Source: Parafilimonas sp.
GTDB taxonomy: Bacteria; Bacteroidota; Bacteroidia; Chitinophagales; Chitinophagaceae
Reading direction: 5' to 3'
Assembly (NCBI GenBank): GCA_025927795.1
Contig: JAICKT010000285.1
Location: 1-5,887, forward strand
Length of the DNA stretch: 5,887 nt
Part shown: one piece after another, positions 1 through 5,887 of the stretch
How the letters are laid out: every line of letters begins with the position of its first letter
Position numbering within the stretch: position 1 is the first letter of the stretch
Program-made: the position numbers and the translations under genes
Notes under the pieces: generated by a model
The model's input: only the letters and a program-made list of their open reading frames with translations
Databases searched by the model: none
Told to the model about the DNA's origin: nothing

Positions 1-590
1 AAATGCATATCAATGATTGCTGAATCAATCAGACTTAAGCCTTCTGTTATCTCAAGATTGCCGTTCCATAATTTTGGAAAAGTTGATTCGTATGTTGTAT
101 CACCTAACAATTGATTTCCGGTTATCATATAATGCGGCATCATTGCGGCACCTGCACTTGTGCCTGCAACCGTTGCTCCGTTTTTATATGCATTTTGAAT
201 TGCGGTTTGTATCGGCGTATGCAAAGCAATATTCATAAAGCGACTTTGATCTCCGCCGCCAAGATAAATAAGCTTCGCATGTTGAACAGAATCTAACCAT
301 GCTTGTTTGTTTACATCATTTTTTGTGAAATTAAAATTGAAAACTTTATTGTTACAAACACCGGCAAAATCTTCTTTAATATAATAATAACTTGTATCGG
401 GTTCTTCTGTTGCCATTGGTAAAAAAGCAATGTAATCGTTTGAAGTTAATTGTGCTGTTGATACCAACTGCTGCATTAATTCTTTTGATTTATGTCCGCC
501 GCCAATAATAAATAAGCTGCCTTTGTTCTGACAAAAACTTTGTAAGCACAACAACATTGCTGTGCTTACAATTAAAAATTTATTTTTCAT
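1..590 (-). CDS. Secreted S51-family serine peptidase, cyanophycinase-like (3' end cut by window)
   Basis: This is an open frame of 196 codons from an ATG at 588-590 to the window edge, with no stop. Residues 1-20 look like an export signal (MKNK, then a hydrophobic run ending SFC-Q). The cysteine lacks a good lipobox, so a soluble periplasmic or secreted protein is more likely than a lipoprotein. The mature part has the S51 fold signature: LFIIGGG at 26-32, YLGGGDQS at 109-116, and the nucleophile elbow GTSAGA at 143-148 with Ser145 as the expected catalytic serine. IIDMH at 192-196 should hold the catalytic His (His196). Cyanophycinases cut beta-Asp-Arg dipeptides from cyanophycin; other S51 members are Asp-specific dipeptidases. 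The usual length is about 270-300 residues, so roughly a third is missing. The start lies 3 bp after the susD-like stop, suggesting co-transcription and perhaps coupled translation. The family call is firm; the cyanophycin substrate is not. Confidence 0.88.
   Translation of the reverse strand, partial: MKNKFLIVSTAMLLCLQSFCQNKGSLFIIGGGHKSKELMQQLVSTAQLTSNDYIAFLPMATEEPDTSYYYIKEDFAGVCNNKVFNFNFTKNDVNKQAWLDSVQHAKLIYLGGGDQSRFMNIALHTPIQTAIQNAYKNGATVAGTSAGAAMMPHYMITGNQLLGDTTYESTFPKLWNGNLEITEGLSLIDSAIIDMH
533..571 (-). other. Perfect 11-bp stem-loop followed by T5, inside the peptidase signal-peptide codons
   Basis: Positions 561-571 and 540-550 are exact inverted repeats (arm TTGTAAGCACA on the coding strand) around a 10-nt loop. 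After the second arm, the coding strand reads AG and then five T at 537-533. In mRNA the hairpin begins about 20 nt after the AUG of the S51 peptidase and spans codons 7-17. An in-frame AUG (codon 12, 555-557) sits in the loop. The shape resembles a weak intrinsic terminator or attenuator, or a structure that limits translation of the third operon gene. The stem has 4 G-C pairs of 11, so termination would be partial at most. The inverted repeat is seen directly; the function is inferred. Confidence 0.5.
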
Positions 591-593
591 GAA

Positions 594-1949
594 TTAATAG
601 CCTTCGTTTTGAGTAAGATTTGGATTCGCATAAATTTCTCTTTGTGGAATCGGGTAAATAAGTTTTGGTGAATTCCACGGCAGAATGCCAACATTTAATT
701 CCAATCTTTTTTCATCATGCAAAGTGAAACCTTCAAATGATAATTCAAGTTCCCGTTCACGTAAAATATCATCAAGCGTTAATTTATCAGCAGTGTAATC
801 ATCCAGGCCTGCTCTTTCTCTAATTGTATTTATATCATCAACCGGTTTTGCGCCAATCTCGCTTCCTAATCTGAAATTGCATTCTGCTCTTGTAAGATAT
901 AATTCTGCCAAGCGTATAATACGTACACTTCCATAATAGTTTTCAAACTTCAAAGTATAGCCTCCGTCCTGGTAAAAATTTTGCCTGTCATCATCTGGTT
1001 CATAGTACGAAAAAAACTGGTCGTTAATATAAATATCTCCACGTTGGTTTTCTGAATAAAATGTATTGAATTCATTAATACCCGAAGTTGCATTTACCTG
1101 CATGGTAAAAATATCTTCCGGCGTATTTGCTATATATGTGGGCGGGTCTGCTGCCGGAAATACTGCATCATAAGTTGGCATTAAATGATACCCGTTATCG
1201 AGTGCAAGATTAAGCGCACTGTTTTCTGCCTTTAACGCATTTTGATAATCCTGCTGCTGTAAATAAACTCTTGCAAGCATTGCATAAGCGGCAATCTTTG
1301 TTGCAAAAATGTAAGAGTTATCTGCTTCAATACATTTTTGTGTTGCATCGGTTAAATCACTTATTGCCTGCACATAAACTTGTGCAACACTATTTCTCGG
1401 TACTTTACTTGAATCTGTAATTAGTATAGTAGGTTTTAAAACAATGGGAACGCCATCGTTACTGTTTGGATCGCCATCGTTCCATGCTTTTGCATACAAA
1501 CGCACCAAATCAAAATAAGCACTGCCACGTATAAATTTTGCTTCACCTTCAACGCGATCTTTTTCTGCATCAACAACCAAATCTAAATGCGCTAAAACAT
1601 TATTTACATCATTAATTGCCTGGTAACCTTCAAGCCAGGTATCTGAAACAAATCCATTGGTAACAGGAATAAGCTTATTGTGAATCTGCGTAAATTCCTG
1701 GTAAGTGCCAGACCAATCTATATTTCCTGAATCGCCTAACAAATCTGCACCAACAAAAAGTCGTCCCCCATAAAAACCGCCTGCACCTAAATCTGCATAC
1801 GAACCTTTTAACGCACTTATTACATCATCACTTGTTTTAAACACATCATTTATATCAATGCTTGAAGTAGGTTGCGTATCCAATTTTTTATCGCAACTAT
1901 ACATTGCAAATACACAACCAATAAATATGATTAATATCTTGTTTTTCAT
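594..1949 (-). CDS. SusD/RagB-family outer-membrane substrate-binding lipoprotein
   Basis: This is a complete 451-residue protein. Residues 1-18 are a lipoprotein signal peptide ending AMYS, with Cys19 as the expected lipidated residue; it is probably displayed on the cell surface. SusD proteins form a helical, TPR-based lid over the SusC barrel and capture ligand. Family marks are the N-terminal DTQPTSSI (24-31), GYQAINDVNNVLAHLD in the first helical region, FIRGSAYFDLVRLYA before a loop rich in Asp, Asn and Gly, and the C-terminal block ERELELSFEG (398-407), LIYPIPQREI (430-439) and NPNLTQNEGY (442-451), which is close to the canonical SusD ending. The length is at the short end of the family. 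The ATG lies 24 bp after the SusC stop, and the next gene starts 3 bp after this TAA, so it is the middle gene of a tight operon. The ligand cannot be read from the sequence; the adjacent peptidase hints at a peptide. Confidence 0.96.
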   Translation of the reverse strand: MKNKILIIFIGCVFAMYSCDKKLDTQPTSSIDINDVFKTSDDVISALKGSYADLGAGGFYGGRLFVGADLLGDSGNIDWSGTYQEFTQIHNKLIPVTNGFVSDTWLEGYQAINDVNNVLAHLDLVVDAEKDRVEGEAKFIRGSAYFDLVRLYAKAWNDGDPNSNDGVPIVLKPTILITDSSKVPRNSVAQVYVQAISDLTDATQKCIEADNSYIFATKIAAYAMLARVYLQQQDYQNALKAENSALNLALDNGYHLMPTYDAVFPAADPPTYIANTPEDIFTMQVNATSGINEFNTFYSENQRGDIYINDQFFSYYEPDDDRQNFYQDGGYTLKFENYYGSVRIIRLAELYLTRAECNFRLGSEIGAKPVDDINTIRERAGLDDYTADKLTLDDILRERELELSFEGFTLHDEKRLELNVGILPWNSPKLIYPIPQREIYANPNLTQNEGY

Positions 1950-1973
1950 TTTATAATTTTTTAAGCTGAAAGT

Positions 1974-4900
1974 TTAGAGACCAACATTAACACCAACAGT
2001 AATTGTTTTGAATTGCGGGGCTGAATAGAAATCGTAGCCCCTGTTAATATTATCATTGTAAAAATCGGCGGTTACTTCAGGATCCCATCCATCATATTTT
2101 GTGAACGTAAATAAATTTTCAGCTCTTACATAAACACGCAAGTGATCTATTTTTAAACGCGTTAATATATTTTTTGAAAGATTATAACCAAGAGATATTG
2201 CTTTCACGCGCATATACGAACCATTAGAAATATAACGGCTTGATGGATCAGTTCCGTTTGGATAAAATAATCTTGCTTCAGGAACCATTGTAATATCGCC
2301 GGGCTTTTTCCATGCAGCTAACTGATCGAGTGTTTGGTTATCAAAGCCATTACTTCCGCTTGAGGACATATACTGTCCGCCGCCATTATAAATCTGGTTA
2401 CCATAAACACCTTGTAATAAAACATCAAAATCAAAATCTTTATAAGTAACTGCATTATCTAATCCATAAATAAAATCAGGATTTGGATCACCGATTACCA
2501 CATCTGTTGCAGCATTATAATCATTTGTAGTGCTGCGATCTCCTTTTGATGCATTTTTATAATAAAGCGCATCACCGTTAGCAGGGTCAGCACCGGCAAA
2601 TTCTCTCGCATAAAACACACCCAACGGTTGCCCTTCAATGGCTTTGTTTACATCAGTACCTAAAACCTGTCCGCCTAAATTTGTAACCTTATTTTTATTT
2701 ATACTGAAATTAAAGCTGCTTGTCCATCTTAAAGTTTTTGATGAAATATTGGTTGAATTTATTTCTACTTCGAAACCTTTGTTGTTTAAATTTCCAATGT
2801 TTTGTAATTGCGTTGCAAAACCAGTAGTGCCAGGTACCTGAACTTCTAACAATAAATCTTTTGTTTTTCTATAGTAAAAATCAACATCAAAATCTAAGCG
2901 GTTATTTAGGATGCTTGCTTCAAAGCCAACATCAGTACCTAATGTTGTTTCCCATTTCAAGTTTGGATTTGATAGTTGTGAAGGATGCTGACCTGCCTGA
3001 CCGCCATAAGCAGCATACGTATATAAACCTCTTGAAGCAAAATCAGAAATTTCATTATTACCTGTTTCTCCATAGCTGGCTTTTAATTTAAAGAAGTTTA
3101 AAAATTTATTATTCTGAAGAAATTTTTCTTCGCTTAAAACCCAACCCACAGAAGCCGCAGGAAAAGAACCATAATGATTGTTTGCACCAAAACGTGAAGA
3201 GCCATCAATTCTGTCGCTTAATGCAACAATATATTTATCATTAAACTTATAATTTACACGTGCGAAATATGAAACTAAAATATCGTTTGTTGAAGAAGAT
3301 GTAGCGCCGGTTTTAGATGCGCCTGCACTTAATTTTTTATAAGCATCGCTGGGAAATTCCTGTGCATCCGCTTCACTAAAATCAAAACTTTCATTTTCAT
3401 AACTCATACCAAGTGTCGCATCAAAATCATGTACATCAGCAAATGTTTTTTTATAAGTAAAATAGTTATTAGTAGTGTAATGTAACGATTGTGTTGTAGC
3501 ATAAGAACCATCTCCGTCAGGTACACCAACATCACGCGCTGTTAGTCTTCCAAAATAACTTTCTTCGGTTTGATTAAGCTGATCCATTCCAAATTCAGAA
3601 CGGAAAACAAGCCCCGGTAAAAGATTTGCATTCAGATAAACATCTCCAAAAGTTCTGTTTACGAGTGTATGATAATAAGCATCGTTACCATATGCAAGCA
3701 ATGGATTAAAATATAAAGGATAGTTGGTATTAGGTCTGCCGGTTTCTAAATCTAACGCACCGCTTACAAGTCCTGTCCTTGGATCAATAACTGGTGTAAT
3801 TGGAGACAATGCAACAATTTGCAATGGCGAAGAAAACTGATCATCATCTGAAAGCCGGTTATTTTTTGAACGTGCAAAACTCATATTCATGCCTATAGAC
3901 AGCCAATCTTTAATTTGTTGGTCTATATTTAATCTTGCGCTATAACGTTTAAAGTGGTTTGATATAATTATACCTGTTTGATCTAAATACTGACCAGATA
4001 AAAAAACCTTGGTTTTATCTGTACCGCCGGAAACATTAATATCGTATTGCGATATAGGTGCACGCTGAAAAGCATAATCTTCCCAGTTAGTATTTATTTT
4101 GGCTTTTTTCCAATCTTTAGTGTCTGCAGAATAACGTGTAAAACGGCTATTTACATAATCAAGTTCATCTGCCTTTGCAGTTTCAATATCTGGTTCATAT
4201 CCATAAATTACATCTTGTGGTGCTGCACCTAAAGCAGCTTGTGTAAAGAAATCAACGTATTGTTTTGCATTTAAAAAATCTCTCCTTTCTGTAGGATTTT
4301 GTGTACCGGTAAAATAATTAAATTCAATTTTAGAAGTTCCGGCTCTGCCTTTTTTTGTAGTGATTAAAACTACACCATTAGAAGCTCTCGAACCATAAAT
4401 AGCTGCTGAAGATGCATCTTTTAAAATTTCGATTGATGCAATATCATTCATATTTATATCACTTAACGAATTGGTTGAAGAACCATTTCCTGAAAGATCA
4501 GCAGCAGTAACCGGAATTCCATCTACTACATATAACGGCTGATTACCTGCTGTAACAGATGAACCGCCGCGGATTGTTACATTAATTGCCTGCCCCAATT
4601 TTCCATTTTGTTGTTGTACAAATACGCCGGCAGCACGACCCTGTATCGCTGTTTCAAAACTGGTAGCGGGTGTGTTTGTAATTTGCTTTGCATTTACATG
4701 TGAAACAGAACCGGTAATATTTTTCCGAATGTTTGTACCGTACCCAACCACAACAACTTCATTCAATGATTTGGATGTTTGTGTGAGCGAAACATTAAGC
4801 GTGGCTGATGTTACTGCTACTTCTTTTTCAGCATAACCAACGGAAGAAACAACCAGTGTTTGCCCTGAAGATGCGTTGATGGAAAAATTTCCGTCGGCAT

Positions 4901-5057
4901 CTGAAACAACACCTTTTTTTTCACCTTTTATTATAACAGAAGCGCCGGTTAAAGGCGAACCTGTTTGTTCATCAGTTACTTTTCCTGTAACGAGATTTTG
5001 AGTGAATGAATTAATGGCAATAAGTAAAATTGAAATCGATAGTATAAGTTTTCTCAT
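1974..5057 (-). CDS. SusC/RagA-family TonB-linked outer-membrane transporter
   Basis: This is a complete 1027-residue protein. Residues 1-20 form a signal peptide (cleavage near FTQ-N). A carboxypeptidase-regulatory-like beta-sandwich follows at about 22-92 (VTGKVTDEQTGSPLTGASV, then SDADGNFSI and VSSVGY). The SusC hallmark LNEVVVVGYG is at 98-107. The plug domain spans about 110-237 and includes IQGRAAGVFV, VTIRGG, PLYVVDGIPV and the closing IEILKDASSAAIYGSRASNG. The rest is a 22-stranded-type barrel, with the late motif NLFTFTKYDGWDPEV at 981-995 and the terminal strand ending GVNVGL. It imports ligand delivered by SusD using TonB-ExbBD energy. There is no STN domain before the carboxypeptidase-like domain, so direct signalling to a FecR-type anti-sigma factor is unlikely. 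The start is chosen because the signal peptide begins there and no upstream in-frame start is needed. It is probably the first gene of the operon. Confidence 0.97.
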   Translation of the reverse strand: MRKLILSISILLIAINSFTQNLVTGKVTDEQTGSPLTGASVIIKGEKKGVVSDADGNFSINASSGQTLVVSSVGYAEKEVAVTSATLNVSLTQTSKSLNEVVVVGYGTNIRKNITGSVSHVNAKQITNTPATSFETAIQGRAAGVFVQQQNGKLGQAINVTIRGGSSVTAGNQPLYVVDGIPVTAADLSGNGSSTNSLSDINMNDIASIEILKDASSAAIYGSRASNGVVLITTKKGRAGTSKIEFNYFTGTQNPTERRDFLNAKQYVDFFTQAALGAAPQDVIYGYEPDIETAKADELDYVNSRFTRYSADTKDWKKAKINTNWEDYAFQRAPISQYDINVSGGTDKTKVFLSGQYLDQTGIIISNHFKRYSARLNIDQQIKDWLSIGMNMSFARSKNNRLSDDDQFSSPLQIVALSPITPVIDPRTGLVSGALDLETGRPNTNYPLYFNPLLAYGNDAYYHTLVNRTFGDVYLNANLLPGLVFRSEFGMDQLNQTEESYFGRLTARDVGVPDGDGSYATTQSLHYTTNNYFTYKKTFADVHDFDATLGMSYENESFDFSEADAQEFPSDAYKKLSAGASKTGATSSSTNDILVSYFARVNYKFNDKYIVALSDRIDGSSRFGANNHYGSFPAASVGWVLSEEKFLQNNKFLNFFKLKASYGETGNNEISDFASRGLYTYAAYGGQAGQHPSQLSNPNLKWETTLGTDVGFEASILNNRLDFDVDFYYRKTKDLLLEVQVPGTTGFATQLQNIGNLNNKGFEVEINSTNISSKTLRWTSSFNFSINKNKVTNLGGQVLGTDVNKAIEGQPLGVFYAREFAGADPANGDALYYKNASKGDRSTTNDYNAATDVVIGDPNPDFIYGLDNAVTYKDFDFDVLLQGVYGNQIYNGGGQYMSSSGSNGFDNQTLDQLAAWKKPGDITMVPEARLFYPNGTDPSSRYISNGSYMRVKAISLGYNLSKNILTRLKIDHLRVYVRAENLFTFTKYDGWDPEVTADFYNDNINRGYDFYSAPQFKTITVGVNVGL
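4914..4921 (-). repeat. A8 homopolymer in SusC codons 46-48
   Basis: The coding strand reads GAA AAA AAA GGT, an uninterrupted run of eight A residues encoding Glu46-Lys47-Lys48. Runs of this length are prone to polymerase slippage. A one-base change here would truncate the transporter soon after the signal peptide. Lys-Lys-Gly at this position of the carboxypeptidase-like domain is common in the family, so the run may only reflect AT-rich codon choice. Confidence 0.5.
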
Positions 5058-5079
5058 AGCTCAACATTTAGATTAAAAG

Positions 5080-5104
5080 ATAGTAAAGACTATTTCAAAA
5101 ATAG
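5080..5104. repeat. Two overlapping inverted repeats at the candidate SusC promoter
   Basis: CTATTT-caa-AAATAG at 5090-5104 is a perfect 6-3-6 inverted repeat that covers the candidate -7 element. ATAGT-aaag-ACTAT at 5080-5093 is a perfect 5-4-5 inverted repeat that shares its right arm with the left arm of the first. They could be an operator or alternative small leader hairpins. In such AT-rich DNA, short palindromes also arise by chance. Confidence 0.35.
5096..5103 (-). promoter_or_regulatory. Candidate Bacteroidota -7 promoter element (TAnnTTTG) upstream of the SusC gene
   Basis: The coding strand reads TATTTTTG here, an exact match to the Bacteroidota -7 consensus TAnnTTTG. A start of transcription near 5090 would give a leader of about 34 nt before the SusC ATG. 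No convincing -33 TTTG lies 19-20 nt upstream; that stretch reads AGTTAAAG or nearby sequence. The assignment therefore rests on one element and its position. It is the only TAnnTTTG match I found in the hisS-susC gap. Confidence 0.35.
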
Positions 5105-5123
5105 ATTTTTAATTCTTTAACTG

Positions 5124-5169
5124 CCTATTTGTTGAGATAAAGATTTCAACACAAAAATGCTGCAATAGG
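5124..5169 (-). other. Weak nested inverted repeats after hisS (possible 3'-UTR structure)
   Basis: TGTTGA at 5130-5135 pairs with TCAACA at 5146-5151 around a 10-nt loop. The adjoining CCTATT at 5124-5129 pairs with AATAGG at 5164-5169, leaving a 12-nt bulge on one side. The structure starts about 10 nt after the hisS stop. No T-tract follows it on the transcript strand, so it does not look like an intrinsic terminator. Read-through from hisS into the SusC gene remains possible. Confidence 0.25.
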
Positions 5170-5179
5170 GGAAAAATAT

Positions 5180-5887
5180 TTATGAAAAAAGATAAGCTGA
5201 AATATCTGATTGTGCAGTTGTTTGCTGTTCGCCGGTTTTAATATTTTTAATGATGCAGGTATTAGCTTCAATTTCTTTACTGCCTATTATAACAGCATAT
5301 AAAATATTTTTCCGTTCAGCATATTTAAACTGCTTATCAAACTTTGTTTTCTCGGGGTAGATTTCGCAGCTTATATTTCTATCACGCAATTGTTGCATTA
5401 ATACATAAGCAGTTTTTGTTTCTGTTTCACCCAAATTAAAAAATAAAACCTGTGCTGCAACGCTTATATTTTCAGGAAACAGATTAAGCTCCTGCATTAC
5501 ATCATAAATGCGATCAACACCAAAACTTATACCTACACCCGGAAGATTTGGAACACCAAATAAACCTGTAAGATCATCATATCTTCCGCCGCCACCAATG
5601 CTGCCGATTTGTATATTCTTTGCTTTAATTTCAAAGATAATTCCGGTATAATAATTTAATCCGCGGGCAAGCGTAAAATCAATTTTTATTTCTGATTTCT
5701 GATTTCTGATTTCTGATTTTTCATTTTGAATTTTGGGTTGATAATTCAAAATATATTCAAGCTCTTCAATACCTTTTTTTGCAGTTTCGTTTTCACCAAA
5801 CAAATTTTTTAATTTGTTTATTTTAGTTTGATTATCTCCATCAATCAAAAGATATTTTTCAATTATGCTGATTTCATTTTCGGATAA
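5180..5887 (-). CDS. hisS: Histidyl-tRNA synthetase, C-terminal half (5' end cut by window)
   Basis: The frame is open from the window edge at 5887 to the TAA at 5180-5182, giving 235 residues. A TTG at 5846-5848 could be taken as a start but is internal, because coding continues beyond it. The enzyme charges tRNA-His in the cytoplasm. Visible class II and HisRS-specific features are LARGLNYYTG (73-82, the RGLxYYTG histidine motif), GGGGRYDDL (98-106), motif 3 GVGISFGVDR (117-126) with its ATP-binding Arg, and a C-terminal anticodon-binding domain from about 143 to the end (QVLFFNLGE through YAVIIGSKEI). Family length is about 450 residues, so motifs 1 and 2 lie outside. The linker before the RGLNYYTG motif is unusual: it carries two copies of a charged heptapeptide, (E/Q)KSEI(R/K) with a preceding Asn, at about 55-68. 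This is encoded by a 7-bp tandem repeat. It is a housekeeping gene, probably transcribed separately from the transporter operon after a 122-bp gap. Confidence 0.95.
   Translation of the reverse strand, partial: LSENEISIIEKYLLIDGDNQTKINKLKNLFGENETAKKGIEELEYILNYQPKIQNEKSEIRNQKSEIKIDFTLARGLNYYTGIIFEIKAKNIQIGSIGGGGRYDDLTGLFGVPNLPGVGISFGVDRIYDVMQELNLFPENISVAAQVLFFNLGETETKTAYVLMQQLRDRNISCEIYPEKTKFDKQFKYAERKNILYAVIIGSKEIEANTCIIKNIKTGEQQTTAQSDISAYLFS
5688..5719 (-). repeat. 7-bp tandem repeat (ATTTCTG, about 4.6 perfect copies) within hisS
   Basis: On the plus strand, ATTTCTG repeats exactly at 5688, 5695, 5702 and 5709, followed by a partial ATTT to 5719. Degenerate related sequence (CATTTTG, ATTTTGG) continues to about 5737. 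Three 7-bp units equal 21 bp, so the frame is kept only by steps of three copies, and the translation shows a seven-residue period (NEKSEIR, NQKSEIK). As I recall, this repeat and its NQKSEIR-type peptide turn up widely as a microsatellite in Bacteroidota genomes; I cannot check that here. Confidence 0.9.

Noticed and set aside
17..296. Two short plus-strand open frames (73 and 61 codons)
   Set aside because: They lie antisense to the S51 peptidase frame, which has clear family motifs. Their translations show no domain or plausible signal, so they are shadows.
1451..1481. Direct repeat CGCCATCGTT at 1451 and 1472, encoding NDGDP and NDGVP in the SusD protein
   Set aside because: Asn/Asp/Gly-rich loops before a VPIV-type strand are ordinary in SusD proteins. 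Two copies 21 bp apart are explained by repeated residues rather than a DNA element.
1950..1973. Separate promoter or terminator between the SusC and SusD genes
   Set aside because: The gap is only 24 bp, AT-rich, and has no TAnnTTTG element or stem-loop. It is best read as an intra-operon spacer.
2638..4232. Three short plus-strand open frames of 61-76 codons inside the SusC gene
   Set aside because: All are antisense to continuous, family-typical SusC coding sequence, with no start context or recognisable product.
5124..5169. Intrinsic terminator for hisS
   Set aside because: The nested inverted repeats are AT-rich, interrupted by a 12-nt bulge and not followed by a T-run on the transcript strand. 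They are kept only as a weak structure.
5846..5848. TTG as the true start of a 222-residue protein
   Set aside because: The frame stays open to the window edge, and the protein is plainly the C-terminal half of HisRS, which needs an upstream catalytic core.

Overview
The window looks like part of a Bacteroidota genome, most likely Chitinophagaceae or a close relative (inference). The DNA is AT-rich, and starts lie in A/T-rich leaders without a clear Shine-Dalgarno motif. A SusC/SusD outer-membrane pair is present, which is essentially restricted to this phylum. All four real genes are on the minus strand, so transcription runs from high to low coordinates.

Layout in transcription order: (1) 5887-5180, the C-terminal half of histidyl-tRNA synthetase (hisS), cut by the window edge and carrying a heptapeptide repeat encoded by a 7-bp tandem repeat. 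(2) 5179-5058, a 122-bp gap with a candidate Bacteroidota promoter overlapped by small inverted repeats. (3) 5057-1974, a complete SusC-type TonB-dependent transporter of 1027 residues. (4) 1949-594, a complete SusD-type surface lipoprotein of 451 residues. (5) 590-1, the first 196 residues of a secreted S51-family serine peptidase (cyanophycinase-like), running off the window.

Genes 3 to 5 are tightly packed (24-bp and 3-bp gaps) and look like one operon: SusD captures a ligand at the surface, SusC imports it with TonB energy, and the exported S51 enzyme cleaves it. No glycosidase is visible, so the substrate may be a peptide or an amide-linked polymer such as cyanophycin rather than a polysaccharide. 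That is inference, because the downstream genes are outside the window.

The least ordinary signals are a perfect 11-bp inverted repeat followed by T5 inside the signal-peptide codons of the peptidase, a Met in place of a cyanophycinase substrate-pocket Gln in the same protein, and the in-frame microsatellite inside the essential hisS gene. No RNA genes, insertion sequences, CRISPR arrays or attachment sites were seen. No stretch longer than about 300 bp lacks a gene.
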